From assembly GCF_014356525.2 (NCBI RefSeq), contig NC_052509.1, positions 33,771,584 to 33,835,583 of the forward strand: a DNA stretch of 64,000 bases, read 5' to 3'. Positions 21,840 through 34,408 of the stretch are shown here, piece after piece; within the stretch, counting starts at the first letter, position 1; each line of letters opens with the position of its first letter. This DNA is from Nilaparvata lugens (Eukaryota > Arthropoda > Insecta > Hemiptera > Delphacidae). The position numbers and the translations under genes are program-made. The notes beneath the pieces are model-generated. The model saw only the letters and a program-made list of their open reading frames with translations, was not told the DNA's origin and searched no databases.

Positions 21840-23859
21840 GATGAATTTAAGAATTTATGAATTTAAGATGAATTTAATGTTTTCATAGTTTGTGATTGTC
21901 AATAGATGGTCCAGGAAATATGCAATTTACGATGAGTTACACAGAATTCCATATTCTTTCCATCTTCCATATTAGGATTAATATAAGCTAAGCTAAATTT
22001 AAAAAAAAATGTAAATTAGTCTGTCATTCGTCAGTAATTAATGAATGCATTATGAACAACTCTCTTTCATAAGGTGAATAATTTTCTTCCAACATTCTCC
22101 AGTTTCTCAATGATAGGGAGGTGATAATTATTATTTGTATAGGTCTTCTAAGGAACGATTATCTATAGCTGGTAACAATCAAATACACTAACTTCAACTC
22201 CATACTACCGTTTTAATACCAGGGGCTTGTTTCATAAAAATCTAGAAGACACTAACTTAATGCAGGAACAGCTGATTTAAACGCCTGTATTGAGCATTTA
22301 ATAGGAGTGATGCTTATAAGAATTAACTTTATTTATTACCAAAGTTTAAATTTAATAAGTAATGAACCTAACTCAGTGAAGTCGCTCTATGACATGAGTT
22401 AGTAATTTAAATATCCCCATTGAAGAGGACAACAGCAGCCCACCAGAAAGGCATAGGACACACGAGGCAAATCCATGCCACATCTTTAAATTTGTGAAAA
22501 ATCTACGCACATGAGTTACTGAAATATATAATTTCTTGGGAGGGCCCTCAGTGCAACGAATTAATAGAAATTTCACGAAGCTAGCTTGTCGAATGTTTTA
22601 CTTAAAAATCAAGCTTGATTTAAACATAAATGCGCAAGTATTATAAATAAGGTAAAAGTCCCATTAAGATAAAGATGAGAATTGAATGTTAAATTATATA
22701 TCACTATTTGAAATATTAAATATGCTCATTAAATGTATATTAATATCAGTATTAGTATAATAAGAATTATAGAAACTCAAAGTTCATAAGATAAATTATT
22801 TATCTAAATTCCACTGACAGCCGAACTTATACCCTGATATTTAATATTTAAAGTATCTAATATTATTGGAATATTGAATCATATAATTCTAATTCGATAA
22901 GCAGAAGCAAGTCGAATGATTGAGCTACAGAAATTTTTAATGTATGCTGATATAAAAATCATGAAATTTATTAGTTGATGCTATTAAGCAGAATAAGAGT
23001 TTTAGTTGAGCCATCGGTGATATTTTTCTTGTATATTTTCTCATATTATGTTTGCATTTATTGTTTCATATTTTATTTTTTGCTCGTTGATTTCATTGTA
23101 ATTAAATATTTACATATGAATGGTGTATATATTATAGATTGAATGGTGTATCTTTCATTTTTAATCCTGTCTTCATGCATGACCAATCTTGTACTAGTAT
23201 TTTTATTTATTATAATTGATAAATTAATAGAACTACCAACCAACTATATTCTTCATTGAATAAGTTGGATAAATCAGCGATATACAGTGTCGATCATTAA
23301 ATCTTCAGAAATAATACGTTCTCAAGATTTATTTAAATGGTTCAACCCAATCACTGAAATCAAATTGGCTGAAATACAGGGTTTTTGTTGCAGACGAATC
23401 GAATAAAGTATTGATTGTATCATCATCATCATCGTCATGAATTCCGCATTGATTGTATGGCCTCACAAAACCTAGCATCAGGTAAGCATTCTTATTGAGT
23501 TTGCAATCATTTCACTATAACTATATTCTTCCTATTTTTTTTTCATTTTTTGCTCTCTACCACTTGACTGACACAAAACATGACAAACAAATTTGGAACT
23601 GGTTGCCCGATTAGAGACGTTTGTGCAGGGAATCACATCCTCCCTTTACCATCGACATTTAATTGATTAATTAAGCAACATAAACGTTAATTAGAGGATT
23701 GTTGAGATGGATATAACAAATGGCCGGCACACGATACGTTACATACACCCTCTTCTGAGCCCGGGCCACAATCGACATGTTAATGAGATGCTTGGGTTCG
23801 GTATCCTTCTAAATTCATTTTTTATCCTCTCATCTTCTTATTATTTTTCTACTATCTCT
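21840..23859. other. No gene seen
   Basis: Very AT-rich. GGGGCTTGTTTCATAAAA at 22222 resembles a MITE end, but no partner was found. A (CAT)n run lies at 23419-23437. Confidence 0.35.
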
Positions 23860-23929
23860 TCTTCTTCTCTTCTTCTTCTTCTTCTTCTTCTTCTTCTTCT
23901 TCTTCTTCTTCTTCTTCTTCTTCTTCTTT
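23860..23929 (+). repeat. (CTT)n microsatellite
   Basis: More than twenty CTT units. It produces a spurious poly-leucine ORF at 23707-23988. Confidence 0.9.
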
Positions 23930-26882
23930 ATCATCTTACTATCACTACATTCTTACTCTTCACTCATTATGATGATCAGCTCGAGTAGGTCTATGTCCTT
24001 TTGTCGATAGTATCAAATCAATCCCAAACAGGGATCAGTGCTTGTATTGGTTGCAACTTAACCCTCCTTCATCGCTGATAAAAAGAAAAAAAAACTTGGG
24101 AATGTATGTCGCTTTCATTGTTTTGCCACCATTTGTCTTCAGTCATTGAGTAGCCTGTCAATCTTTTCTCTATAAGTGTTCTTTGAAATATATCTCCAAG
24201 GTATTCCTTGTACTTTGTGATTTCCTTGTCAAAGTTCTACAGGTATATAATGCTTGGAGGTTTCTAGCAGATCGGAAAATAGGAATACAACCCCTTTTCT
24301 CTTGAATCTTCAATACAAGCAGCTGGTTGCATTGCAATCCATTGAGACAGAAAAGACTGTCAAAAACCAAAACTGTTACATGGAACTGGAAATGAACTCT
24401 CATTACAGAATGATACACGGAAATTAAAAAAGTTAGTACTCTACAATCAGCTATCTTTAAATTCATTTATTAAAAATCGTAAAACATTCGAAAAGGTACA
24501 ACAAGTTGAGCACAGAAGAGGGCTCACCTATTTCAAAAACAGTACAAAAATAATATGAACTTATCCATTATGAGTGATTCTGGAAAGAGATTGCATCTTG
24601 AGAACGTTGCACATTAAGGCTGCTCGAAGTAATGCAAGTGATTGAGTTATTGACTTCTATAATGTTCAAAGTATTTCTCAAAATCTTTTATAAATATACC
24701 AGCACAAACTTTTTGTAAAATAACAACAAGCAACACCATGTTGCCTGCAATTGCTGAAGTTATTTCTCTTCAAAGAGCGATGAATCTGCTACTCCTGTGG
24801 AATTTAGCGACGACTCCGCCCCATCCAGTTGCTATGGTAACAATTGCCAGCCAAGAGAAAACGGAGCAAGCGCCTAGCTCTGAATTTCCCTTCATCCCTG
24901 AGATTTCCCAGCAGCCCACCGCGCTAGCTCCCTTTTCGTGATTCCTGTTCAGGGGAAGTTGTTGTTTGCATAATTTTGATGCTGAGACGCATCCTTAGAA
25001 ATCAAAGAGAAACGGCGGGACCCGTAGGATGTGCAAGGAACAACAAAGATCCTTCCTTCCCTCACTATCAACAATCTCCATATTTCCTCTCCTCAATCTT
25101 CCTTTTCACGCCATCTCCTTTCTTCTCTGAAACATTGCCAGACAGACAGGCAGCAATGGTGAACACGTTGTGGTTCATCCCAGCATGCTGTGTGTTCTGC
25201 ATCTCAAACCTTGCTAATCATTTCGCTTCATTGGTACTTTTGGCTGCCTCCACTTAACCCTTGTTTTGTGGCCGCCAAACGCAATATTCGTGTCATACTT
25301 GAGGGCAATTTGCATCAATCGTAAAGCATTAGGAGTTTGATTCTTGAACTGGATAATATATGAGTATAAATTTCCTCTGAATTCAAACCACAGGCTTCAA
25401 GTGGAATGATAATCTTCAGTTTTGATTTCAATCACGAAATGTAAATCACAGCATTGTATAATATTAAGTAATGAGTTAGTAATTCTAATTCTTGAGGATA
25501 CTCGAACAAAAAAATCCAATAAAACTAACAATGTACTAAGAAGATGAAAAATGTTTCTGCAAGTCAATGTCCCTGACTTATTTTATTCGTTTTAAGTTCC
25601 ACTAATTTTCATTACTCGAATGATAATTAATTGGTAGTTTCACAATTTGAGTTCATCCATCTATTACAAGAAAGAGCGTTTGAATAGCAAGCCTTTGGTA
25701 GAACATCTCTTCACAAACTTTTACAAAATCATAATAATGGATCAACATAGAGTTAGTACTGCAACAGCAGTGATCGATTCGTAAGCTCACTAGTGACAAA
25801 ATACGGACAGGTTCACTACAACTGTCAAAATAGAGACGAGTATCAGTGCGACCTGTGAATGAGCCCAAATCGATGGCCCAGCACTTCATTGTAATCGGCG
25901 GTCGTCCATCCACTAGAGTACCCAGCCCCCGTAATTACGCACTCGGCCGTTCTAATCTCCTCCAGGAGTTCGGCTTTCCCTCTCTACTCCCCCTCACTTA
26001 CTTCTTCTCTCTCTCTTATTTCTATTTTTCGTACCCTACCACAATGCAGATACTCCTCAATACTTCCCTTCCTGGTATTTGCCACGTTTTCTCTCTCACT
26101 TCTATTTTTCGTGCCTCACCACAATCAGATACTACAAGTGCAGCATTTATCGGCTTTACTAGTGGACAAAAGAAAAAATGAGCAATAATTGCAGGGTGAG
26201 ACAGACGTAGGATTCAATGATGCTACATCTACTATATATTTTCTATACTTAGATACAGCGGGTGGTAGGGTTGCGGCTAATCTCATAACACCCTTTCTGA
26301 TCTCTTGAAGTACCATTTTGTGAAGAATAGAGGTGAGGGTTGCTAACCTTCGTTCTTGTAACTATCACATATTCAACTCTTAATTTCAATCTCGGTATTT
26401 CGGCAATAAGTAGGCATACAATATTCTCAATTTAGTATACGCAATTTCCTATTCTTAGCCTAATCATCCCAATTAAAAAAAAATACCCAAATTTAAATCA
26501 TATTATGAATTTCTTATTTCATAGTAATTGGATTTCTCACACAAATGTATTATCACGACAGAGAATCCATTCAATTTATCAATCACTCATTTTTCATTAT
26601 CATTTTATTCAATTCATTTATCAATTCAAGAAACATGGGGTAAATACGAATAGAATAAAATTTATTCTGAATGACGAATAAACCCAGTAGAGTGACACCT
26701 CAAATTTGTTGTTGGATTTAATTTTCAACCAATGCATCAAATTTCACAAACCATCCTTAAATCCCAACTCTTACATTCATAATTGATGACATCTTCAATG
26801 AGAGCTTCCATGACACACTTCACAAAACACATTATCAAATCTTCTGACTCATGAAAAACAGGTGAAAAGTCACTAGTGAAAA
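23930..26882. other. No gene seen; one X-box-like motif
   Basis: Short ORFs without family resemblance. 24738-25260 is less AT-rich than its surroundings and contains GTTGCTATGGTAAC at 24828-24841, a near-palindrome matching the RFX X-box form. 25500-26870 is ordinary AT-rich sequence with no supported element. Confidence 0.35.
24828..24841. promoter_or_regulatory. X-box-like motif
   Basis: GTTGCTATGGTAAC is an inverted-repeat site of the RFX type (GTTGCT, 2-bp spacer, GGTAAC). RFX sites control ciliary genes in animals. No ciliary gene is visible next to it, so this is only a candidate. Confidence 0.3.
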
Positions 26883-27025
26883 GCCATCCACACAGATTCT
26901 CACCTATCATCCTAGACTGTGAGAGAGTTCATTGGCCTGGAATCATCTAGAGCAGATTACAGATTGAAAGGCTCACTGGGAACTTTGAAACGTCTCTCCT
27001 AAGAGAAATCTGTGTGGACGAGGCT
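26883..27025. mobile_element. Short MITE-like inverted-terminal element
   Basis: The left end GCCATCCACACAGATTCTC and the right end, read inverted, AGCCTCGTCCACACAGATTTCTC share about 17 bases. The 143-bp interior is non-coding. Target duplications were not resolved, so the superfamily is not assigned. Confidence 0.5.
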
Positions 27026-27146
27026 GCAAAGAGAAGCGCAAGCAGTGGTTATGAAGAGACCAAAGTCAAAATAAGTTGGATGGAAGCAATTGGTTACGCG
27101 TGTCTGCCTACCTCTTGTAGGGGGTGGTGTGACTGCCCGCTGTGCT

Positions 27147-27185
27147 CACGTGGACACGACACGTGTGTTGACCCCAGGACACGTG
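27147..27185. promoter_or_regulatory. Cluster of three CACGTG E-boxes
   Basis: CACGTG occurs at 27147-27152, 27160-27165 and 27180-27185. Three canonical palindromic E-boxes within 39 bp of AT-rich DNA is more than expected by chance. bHLH factors such as CLK/CYC, USF or MITF types use this site. No gene start is identified nearby. Confidence 0.35.
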
Positions 27186-27687
27186 TCGGGACAGAATTCA
27201 AACGTCACTTATTATACTAATATTAGGTCGCGACCAACGCTGCAAATCCCAATCACAAGTTGCTCTTCAATTCGATGCCTGGGGGCTCAAAGTTCTTCCT
27301 CCAGCAGAAAAGATACAGTAGCAGCAAGTGAGGCGTGATTCCCTCCTTCCTTCTGACAGTGGTCACGTAGGATGTACCCTTGGAGGGTTAGTTTACACGC
27401 ACCCCTGGCGTGTCCCGCTTCATTCAATTAATTAGTGAGTCTCTCTTGTGTTTTGACGCTCGCTTTCCGCCTCAAATCACGGATGGACCTTCTAACGTAA
27501 AATATAGTCTGAAACTAAGAATTTTTTTATTTTCATGATAGTGTGACATCCTGCATTTATTGAAAACTATGAAATAGAAGATATTATTTATTGTTAAAGT
27601 TAGAAAGAGTATCAAATGCACTGTTACCTCCGAAGCGATAAGGCTAACTTATCAACAGCTGAGACTGAGATAAAGAGCACCGTTCTA

Positions 27688-28353
27688 TCTATATATATAT
27701 TATAAAAGCGAAATGGCACTCACTCACTGACTGACTGACTGACTGACTCACTCACTCACTCGCAGAACTAAAAATCTACTGGACCAAAAACGTTCAAATT
27801 TGGTAGGTATGTTCAGTTGGCCCTTTAGAGGCGCGCTAAGAAATCTTTTGGCAATATTTTAACTCTAAGGGTGTTTTTAAGGGTTTAAAGTTCGTCTTTT
27901 AGCATGTATATTCTTCTTATTCTTTTAATTATAATGGAAAAATGTCCATACCATATGTTAATATAGAACTATAATCTAGAGAGTGTACCTCTTCGAAACA
28001 GTTGTTAACTGGTAACTAAATTAATAATTTTGTGAGGTTGGCATTAAGTTGAGTTGACTTTGTTAGGTTGGCACCAAGTTGAAGATTGAAATGCATTTAT
28101 CGCGGAAAAATTGATTGGGCACTGCTACTTCAATCAGAGCTATTCCTGGGAATATTATATTACTAGCCGTCAGGCTCGCTTCGCTCGCCATATCCGTTTA
28201 GCCAGACGTTTAGTCTGGACCCCCGACTGGATCGTCCTAACATAAATGATAAAAATGCTCAAATGAAAAATGCAGGCGAGCAGAACGAGCCTGCTGATCT
28301 CATTCTTGGACGATCCAGTCGGATATGGTGAGCGAAGCGAGCCTGACGGCTAG
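27688..28353 (+). mobile_element. Non-autonomous Helitron, family 1, copy A
   Basis: It starts A|TCTATATATA and ends GACGGCTAG|T, giving the Helitron A/T insertion and TC...CTAG termini. A (CACT/GACT)n run follows the 5' end. Nearly the whole 666 bp aligns with 43457-44118. Compared with that copy it lacks about 33 bp of GC-rich sequence near 28320 (the block with CCAGGGGGCGGAGCCCCC) and has a longer tetranucleotide run. No Rep/helicase coding is present. Confidence 0.82.
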
Positions 28354-31300
28354 TATGGCATATTTTGAAAGAATTATTTATTGAAAAATAGTAATTCATT
28401 CCGAATAATTTATAAACTGTTTGGAGTCAACTATCAAATTTAGAGGTTACAACTTTGTTAACATTATTGAACAGCTTTTTTGAATGCAGTCAAAAAAATT
28501 AGCTAAATGATTCTTTGTACAACAGACTTTACGTTTGAGATAAAATGAAAATTTAATTACTTCTAAGAATAAGAATTATTGTAAAAAGTATAAGAATTTC
28601 AATAAAAAAAATGTTTATCATTGTTAAAATTATTTATTAATGTGAATATACAACATGTTTAAATGTAATAAAAATGTGCAAGATCATGGTACAAGCATTA
28701 TCAATAAGAGCAACAATATTCATTATTTGTTATTTATGATTAAAATAAGAATCTTTTATATGAAATATTAATATTATATGATTATTGTAAAATTAACAAA
28801 ACTGATTGATGTATGAATCTCTGTGACCAGTCTAAGCCAATCATAAGTCAGAAAAATAACACCAAAAAGAGTCGACATTCAAATATGGTGGTCTAATCTG
28901 TTATCAGCTACTAAACTGGTCTTATTATATTATGTAGTAACACATGAACGTTGTATAAGGGGAAAGATGAAGAAAGTTTATTTATTCATAAAGGTAGATA
29001 ATTTAATAATATTCATTGTAAAACAAGAACTATTTTCTTACTCGTCTGTGACGTAATGTCTATGTCATACAAATTCTACCAATAGCAGAATTTCTGTGCA
29101 AATTAAGTAAGACAGAACTATTCAGCCAAAAGCTTAGAGGAGCAAGAAATCACTTCCCTTTTGATTCATTCACGAAGCCCTTATTTAAAAGTTACCATTT
29201 TGTAAGTAAGATTCTTGTTCGTTAAATTTTATGTATTTTTAATTATAAGCCAATACTTGAGGCAATATTGTTTATTACATTTTGAAATTATTTTTCAATT
29301 GATTGCTTCCTGGAAATTTAAATTTCAATTGTTCACTATTTAATTGGTGAAGGAAATAATTTGTAAATTCCTCACGTGCTGAAGACCAGAGCTTGGACGA
29401 GCCACCGATTATATAAATTGATTTAAAGAAACCACTACACCAGGAAGGATCACGTGAGTTATCTTTTTATTTATAGGGCCCCAACCTTTGCTTCGAGCAA
29501 CTGCAGTAATTATTTCAATTTTTTACTTCGTTAAATGATTGGCCACGTCGACAAGCGCTTTTAACAAAATTATTAAGAATCACACTGAATCAGAACTGTA
29601 ATTTTCTTGGTTGATTAACTGTCCTCATCTGCCTGAACCACGACCTTGATTTAGTGTCTAATATTGTAATATCTTTGTTGAATTATTTTAGACATTTAGT
29701 TTCATTTATAAGAATTTTTAAAAATCTGTAAAACGTGCATGATAGCACAGCATCAAGCACAATTTGTACTTTTTAGCACAAGCTCAATTAATTCTGTCAA
29801 CATTAAATTATTTGAAACCTGTTTATCAAATTCTGAAACATTGCACTGTTTGTCAATTATTATTAAAATTCATTATATTTCGAATTTCGTAATTTGCTTC
29901 CTGAGTTCGATTATTTCTTTAGCTCTTCAAATTTGGTGCCTGGCACGTTCGCTCTTATTAGGAGCCGATCAAAGATAATCGTTGAAATAATTGATCCAAA
30001 TTTGGACAAAGTAACAGATTTGAGTGAAAATATTGAGTGGGGTCAGATCGAGATTGCTTATTCTCTGTCCTTACCTGCTAATATATCGGCTTTTATCCGT
30101 GCCCAACTTCAACTTAGGAGTAAACCTTCTACTACAGAGCAGATGCAGCTGTGGTAATAATTCCATAAAGTTCGAAAATATTCTGATCTCGAAATATTTT
30201 CTGAACGGCATTTGGTCTATTGAACCTATCCTAGCCCTTCAGAATTTATTAGAGACACAGTCCCGCAAATTATATGCATCGAGGTTTTCGCTCAACCTGT
30301 CTGGTTTTATATACCATTTTCAATACAGGTAATAGTTTAAGATCACTGAACCCAGTGTTCAGCAATCGCTTCACTGCAACCTACATTTTCCAAAGAATAT
30401 TTATCTCATACAATCAGTCATTGGATGAATCAAGGGTGTGCGAGAGTTTATGCCTGCTGTGGTTTGGACGATTGTATTAAATCTTGTACTGACTCACTCA
30501 GTCTGGTGTCCTTATAGTGTTCATTCACACGCTTGCAAATTTCAAGCTAGAACACCGAGGATTCAGTACAAGATTTTTCATACATGTGACGTCTCCATCA
30601 TCTGGGGCATTACTCAAATATTATCAACAACCCCCCCCCCCCCCAAGGAACATTATATGATTTGCCGACGCAACGTGAGGCATTAAACATTGGGTCATTA
30701 TAATAGTCACATTCTCGTTGAGTCTTATTTGGTTTAGATAGTTGAATGATCTCTCTGCTTCAGATAGGTAGTTCTTCTCTGTTCTCCAGTTCTTAATATG
30801 TATAGTTCCTTTGCATTCTCGAATGGAATTGTGTTTTGACGTTGCTATTAATTTATGTGAGTGAACTAGTCAAAATCTAGCCTCAATACCATTTTAGTAT
30901 ATTTACTATTTTTCTGCTAATAGTGATACCTAAATGAGCTCTAGGCTTGTGCGTGGATAATGAGACTGATGGTGATGAGTGATGATGACAGGCGTGATCC
31001 GAACCACCAGGTAGGGATTTTAAACTCCTAAATCCTACTTAGATTTTTCATTTCCAGTTTGACTTTATGGAAAATATTCCTGGATTATATTTGATCACGT
31101 TCTCGACTTTTCTATCAATATCCTTAGATTTTTTCGTGTGTAATTGTTTTGTGTGAAAAATCAATTTAAACAGCAATGTAGAAAATCCACATCTTAAAGG
31201 TGAGAAGTTTTAGGAAATTGTTTTATTGTACACATTCAATGATTGATCAATATTTAGTAATTGTAAGCGATACTATTTTATGTTATTATCATCCTTTTTC

Positions 31301-32349
31301 AAGAAATTTGAAAATTCTAAGTCTTTGGTTTAATTTATTACAGTTCTCTTCCAAGAATGATACAGAATGTTATGTGTGCGTTGAGGGATTGTTTCAAGGG
31401 AACACTCTCAATCGGTAAGATCTCTTGAACATTTTTAGCAATCTCTTCAGTCCACGTACATTATCCATTACATTAGGCTGTTTCAGCTTCTACATTGGTC
31501 AGTTACTCAGGAGACAACATAGTAAGCAACTTGGATGCACATGGTTTGTCCCACAAATTATACTCAATGACCACGTATTGTCCACTCTACAATACACCAA
31601 ATCATGTGTACCATACAACCAATAGGATGATAATCTATTATCAATCGTAACAGGTAACAGTAATCTGAAGCTATTGTCTCTATTGATAGTTTAATGATTA
31701 AAGCTCTTGTCTTCATGCAGGGAGGTCTTGTCACAAATGCAAGTTGCTTGCTTGACTCGATTTCTCTCCAGGAAGATGGACAGTCAAGCTTTCTCTTGAT
31801 CCACTATTTGACTGCATCAAATGCTACTCTAACATAAAAGTTTGCTTTATGCTATCAATAAATTCAACTGCATCATAAATTACTTTTGCTATGAATTATT
31901 TATTGAGACTACTTTTTCTAATAAAATACATCATTATGGATGTAGAATTTATTTTAAACATAAACATGATAATATGTAGAAAATTAAAAGTTCAACAGAA
32001 ATTTTATAAGTTTTTAAAGTATTATTCACGAGTACGATATTTCATTTATACAAGTATCAATAATTTGCTGTTATATACTTCATTAGATTGCAAAATATTC
32101 TGTTGGATTGAGAAATGTTGAAAAGTAGCATACACTTATCTTGGTCTACTATATTCATAAAAATTGATAGAGGAATAGTTTCGTGTTGTTTTGTTCCTTT
32201 ATCTGCCATCCGCCCATGTATATTGTACAGTATTTGCAGACTCTAGATTGCATATTGTTGAAGCATTGTGGTGACAGCTTTTTTTTTTTTGAAAGGTTAC
32301 TTTATGAATATACTCCTAAGCTTATTCAATAATTCTTGGAGCTGTGAAA
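28354..32349. other. No gene seen (about 4 kb)
   Basis: AT-rich. A C15-type run lies at 30630-30645. A stretch at 29380-29700 (including AGGAAGGATCACGTGAGTT) has some look of an LTR or 5' leader, but I found no matching second LTR, primer-binding site or gag/pol motif. The short ORFs at 29739-30480 are unrecognised. Confidence 0.35.
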
Positions 32350-32659
32350 ATATCACCATCATCATCATCTTACGTTCAAAGATTAGGCTATTGCCTGTTC
32401 CGACTTACAAACAGCTTATAGTTATTTGAGTTCAAATGAGTTATATAAAAAGTTATTGCAATCTCTTACGGTGCCTTCCAATTGATCTCCTGCCTTCTGG
32501 TCTATAATTTAATACTTGTAGGGAAAACCTTTCTGCAGAAATTCTTTTTATATGTTCCTTCCATTGAATTCGGTATTCTGTAACTTTTTCATTCAAATTG
32601 TATATTCTCAGCTGTAGAAATATTATGCAAACTAAGCCTATATTTTTAAATTCTGCCAA
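32350..32659 (-). pseudogene. LINE RT C-terminal fragment
   Basis: The minus-strand reading ends with W-EHIKRISAERFS...NYRPEGRRSIGRHRKR, the same C-terminal tail as at 11989-12276. A 3' UTR follows containing GTCGGAACAGGCAATAGCC (32405-32387) and an (ATG)n tail near 32355-32370. It is 5'-truncated and the codons are diverged. Confidence 0.72.
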
Positions 32660-33304
32660 AACTTCATCTTAGCCCTTAGCGGCTGAATATAAGAGAAATG
32701 AAAAACTAACATTGTGAGTTTCTCGGATGTTGACTAGCCTGTAGCATTCAGTGGTGTTTTGGATATATAATAATTCATGTAAATCGAATAATAATCTAAA
32801 CTCTGGTCGGTTGGTTCCAAATATATCAGTTGAACAACTAATAAACCGACTAATTGACAGGAGTTATGCCCCTGAATTGAAAAGACGCCCGCGCTGAGTT
32901 CAAAAGAACGTTCCCAAGTCCCAACTCAAATAACGAACGTCGTCCCTCCCTCCCCCCTCGAACACGGACGCCAGTGTTTCTAGTCTGTATATTTTATTAT
33001 TGGCCCCCGGCAGTCACTTTCTGTAGCCTTCTGTTCGAATGTTTTAGAAATAATATTGAAAGGAAAGGAGAGAGAGGAAAAACCAAATAAATGTCTCGTT
33101 GTGTAAATAATAAATAAAAAGAGAGCGTACAATGCAAAGGTAGTACTGTTAACGTGCCCAGCATGTTTATTACAGTGGTTCCACCTTGCTTGAATATTAT
33201 TATAACTGCTGATGGAAATGCGTATCATGAATGCATCGAAATGCATGATAGATGAGTAAAGAAGAATTTACCACTCATCACATTTGAATTAATCGGATAA
33301 AATA
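32660..33304. other. No gene seen
   Basis: No supported feature. C-rich patch at 32944-32958. Confidence 0.35.
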
Positions 33305-34408
33305 ATAGTCCAAGCAATGAATGCTCAAATAAAGGTATAGAGGGAAAAGTTTGGAACATAACTTCCAACTCCACAGCTCTTTTAAGGATATTAAGAGGAT
33401 AAACATATCAGAAGTCATCACCCCTACCCCCTGTGCTACAGGGGTGGGGGTGGTTTGAAAGTACCATTTTTTTTCATTTTTCGCATATATCTCGGAAACT
33501 ATGAATCTTATGAACATTTGTATTCTGTGCAAAATTGAAGCTTACAATATTACCAACATCGTTTGTCTTCTACATTTTTACCATATCTCTCATAGTTTCT
33601 GAGATATCCGCTCTTGAAGGTGAGACATTTTTTTAAAAAACACTTCTGGCTCCAATTTTTTCATCTTTTCGGCCTTATAATTTTTGAACGATTGATGAAA
33701 AAATCCATGAGCTAATAGAGCATCAAATTATCTTCAATTTCATGTATATTTTCGCTATTTTACGCATTTCCCTACGACTGTTGCAGCAGTTTTAGTGTTG
33801 AGAGTGAAATTTACTGTTCAGCAACAATAGATCAGTTGACAATGAAATTTGGATGGAATGTTTGGAACACAATTTTCGACTTTGCAGCTTTGTTGAGACT
33901 AGTTTGGAGGTGAGCATATAAAAAATCTCAACCCCTACATCATGTGCTGAAGGGATGAGGATGGTTTGAAAGTTGAATTTTCCACTTATTTACTTACATG
34001 CTTATATCTAGGTAACAATGTGTTCTATTGACATAATTAACTACATAAAAATTAAGCTTAATAAATTTCCTATAAGTTTTGTTTTGCAGAGAGTTTCGAT
34101 AAATCCGAGATATTCGAGATATTTATGTTCTAAAGTGATGCATTTTCGAAAAACGAGTTTTTCTTTCATTTTTTCGCTCTTTCAAGTCTTATAACTTTTC
34201 AACAATTGATGAAACAAGAACGTGCTAATAACGAGAATGTAGAGCACTAAATTATCTTTCATTTCATGTATAATTTGACTATTTCACACATTCCCATACG
34301 ACTGTTGCAGCAGTTTTAGTTTATCCTCTCACTATTCTTAAAAGAGCTGTGGAGTTGAAAATTGTGTTCCAAACTTTTCCCTCTACAATCTTTCGTTGAC
34401 ATTACTAT
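33305..34408 (+). repeat. Composite family R repeat with inverted ends
   Basis: The outer ends are inverted: the left reads ATAGTC...AGAGGGAAAAGTTTGGAACA, and the right, read inverted, ATAGTAATGTC...AGAGGGAAAAGTTTGGAACA, continuing into a shared CTCCACAGCTCTTTTAAG. Inside are two direct copies of about 500 bp (33325-33805 and 33835-34320), each with a GGGTGGGGGTGG/GGATGAGGATGG core, a 'CCTTATAA..TTTGAAC' block and a terminal TACGACTGTTGCAGCAG block. The same family occurs at 281-867 (inverted) and partly at 51228-51320. It is non-coding and the class is uncertain. Confidence 0.65.

Noticed and set aside
23707..23988. Leucine-rich membrane protein
   Set aside because: Product of the CTT microsatellite.
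28900..30300. LTR retrotransposon
   Set aside because: No second LTR, primer-binding site, protease, RT or integrase motif found.
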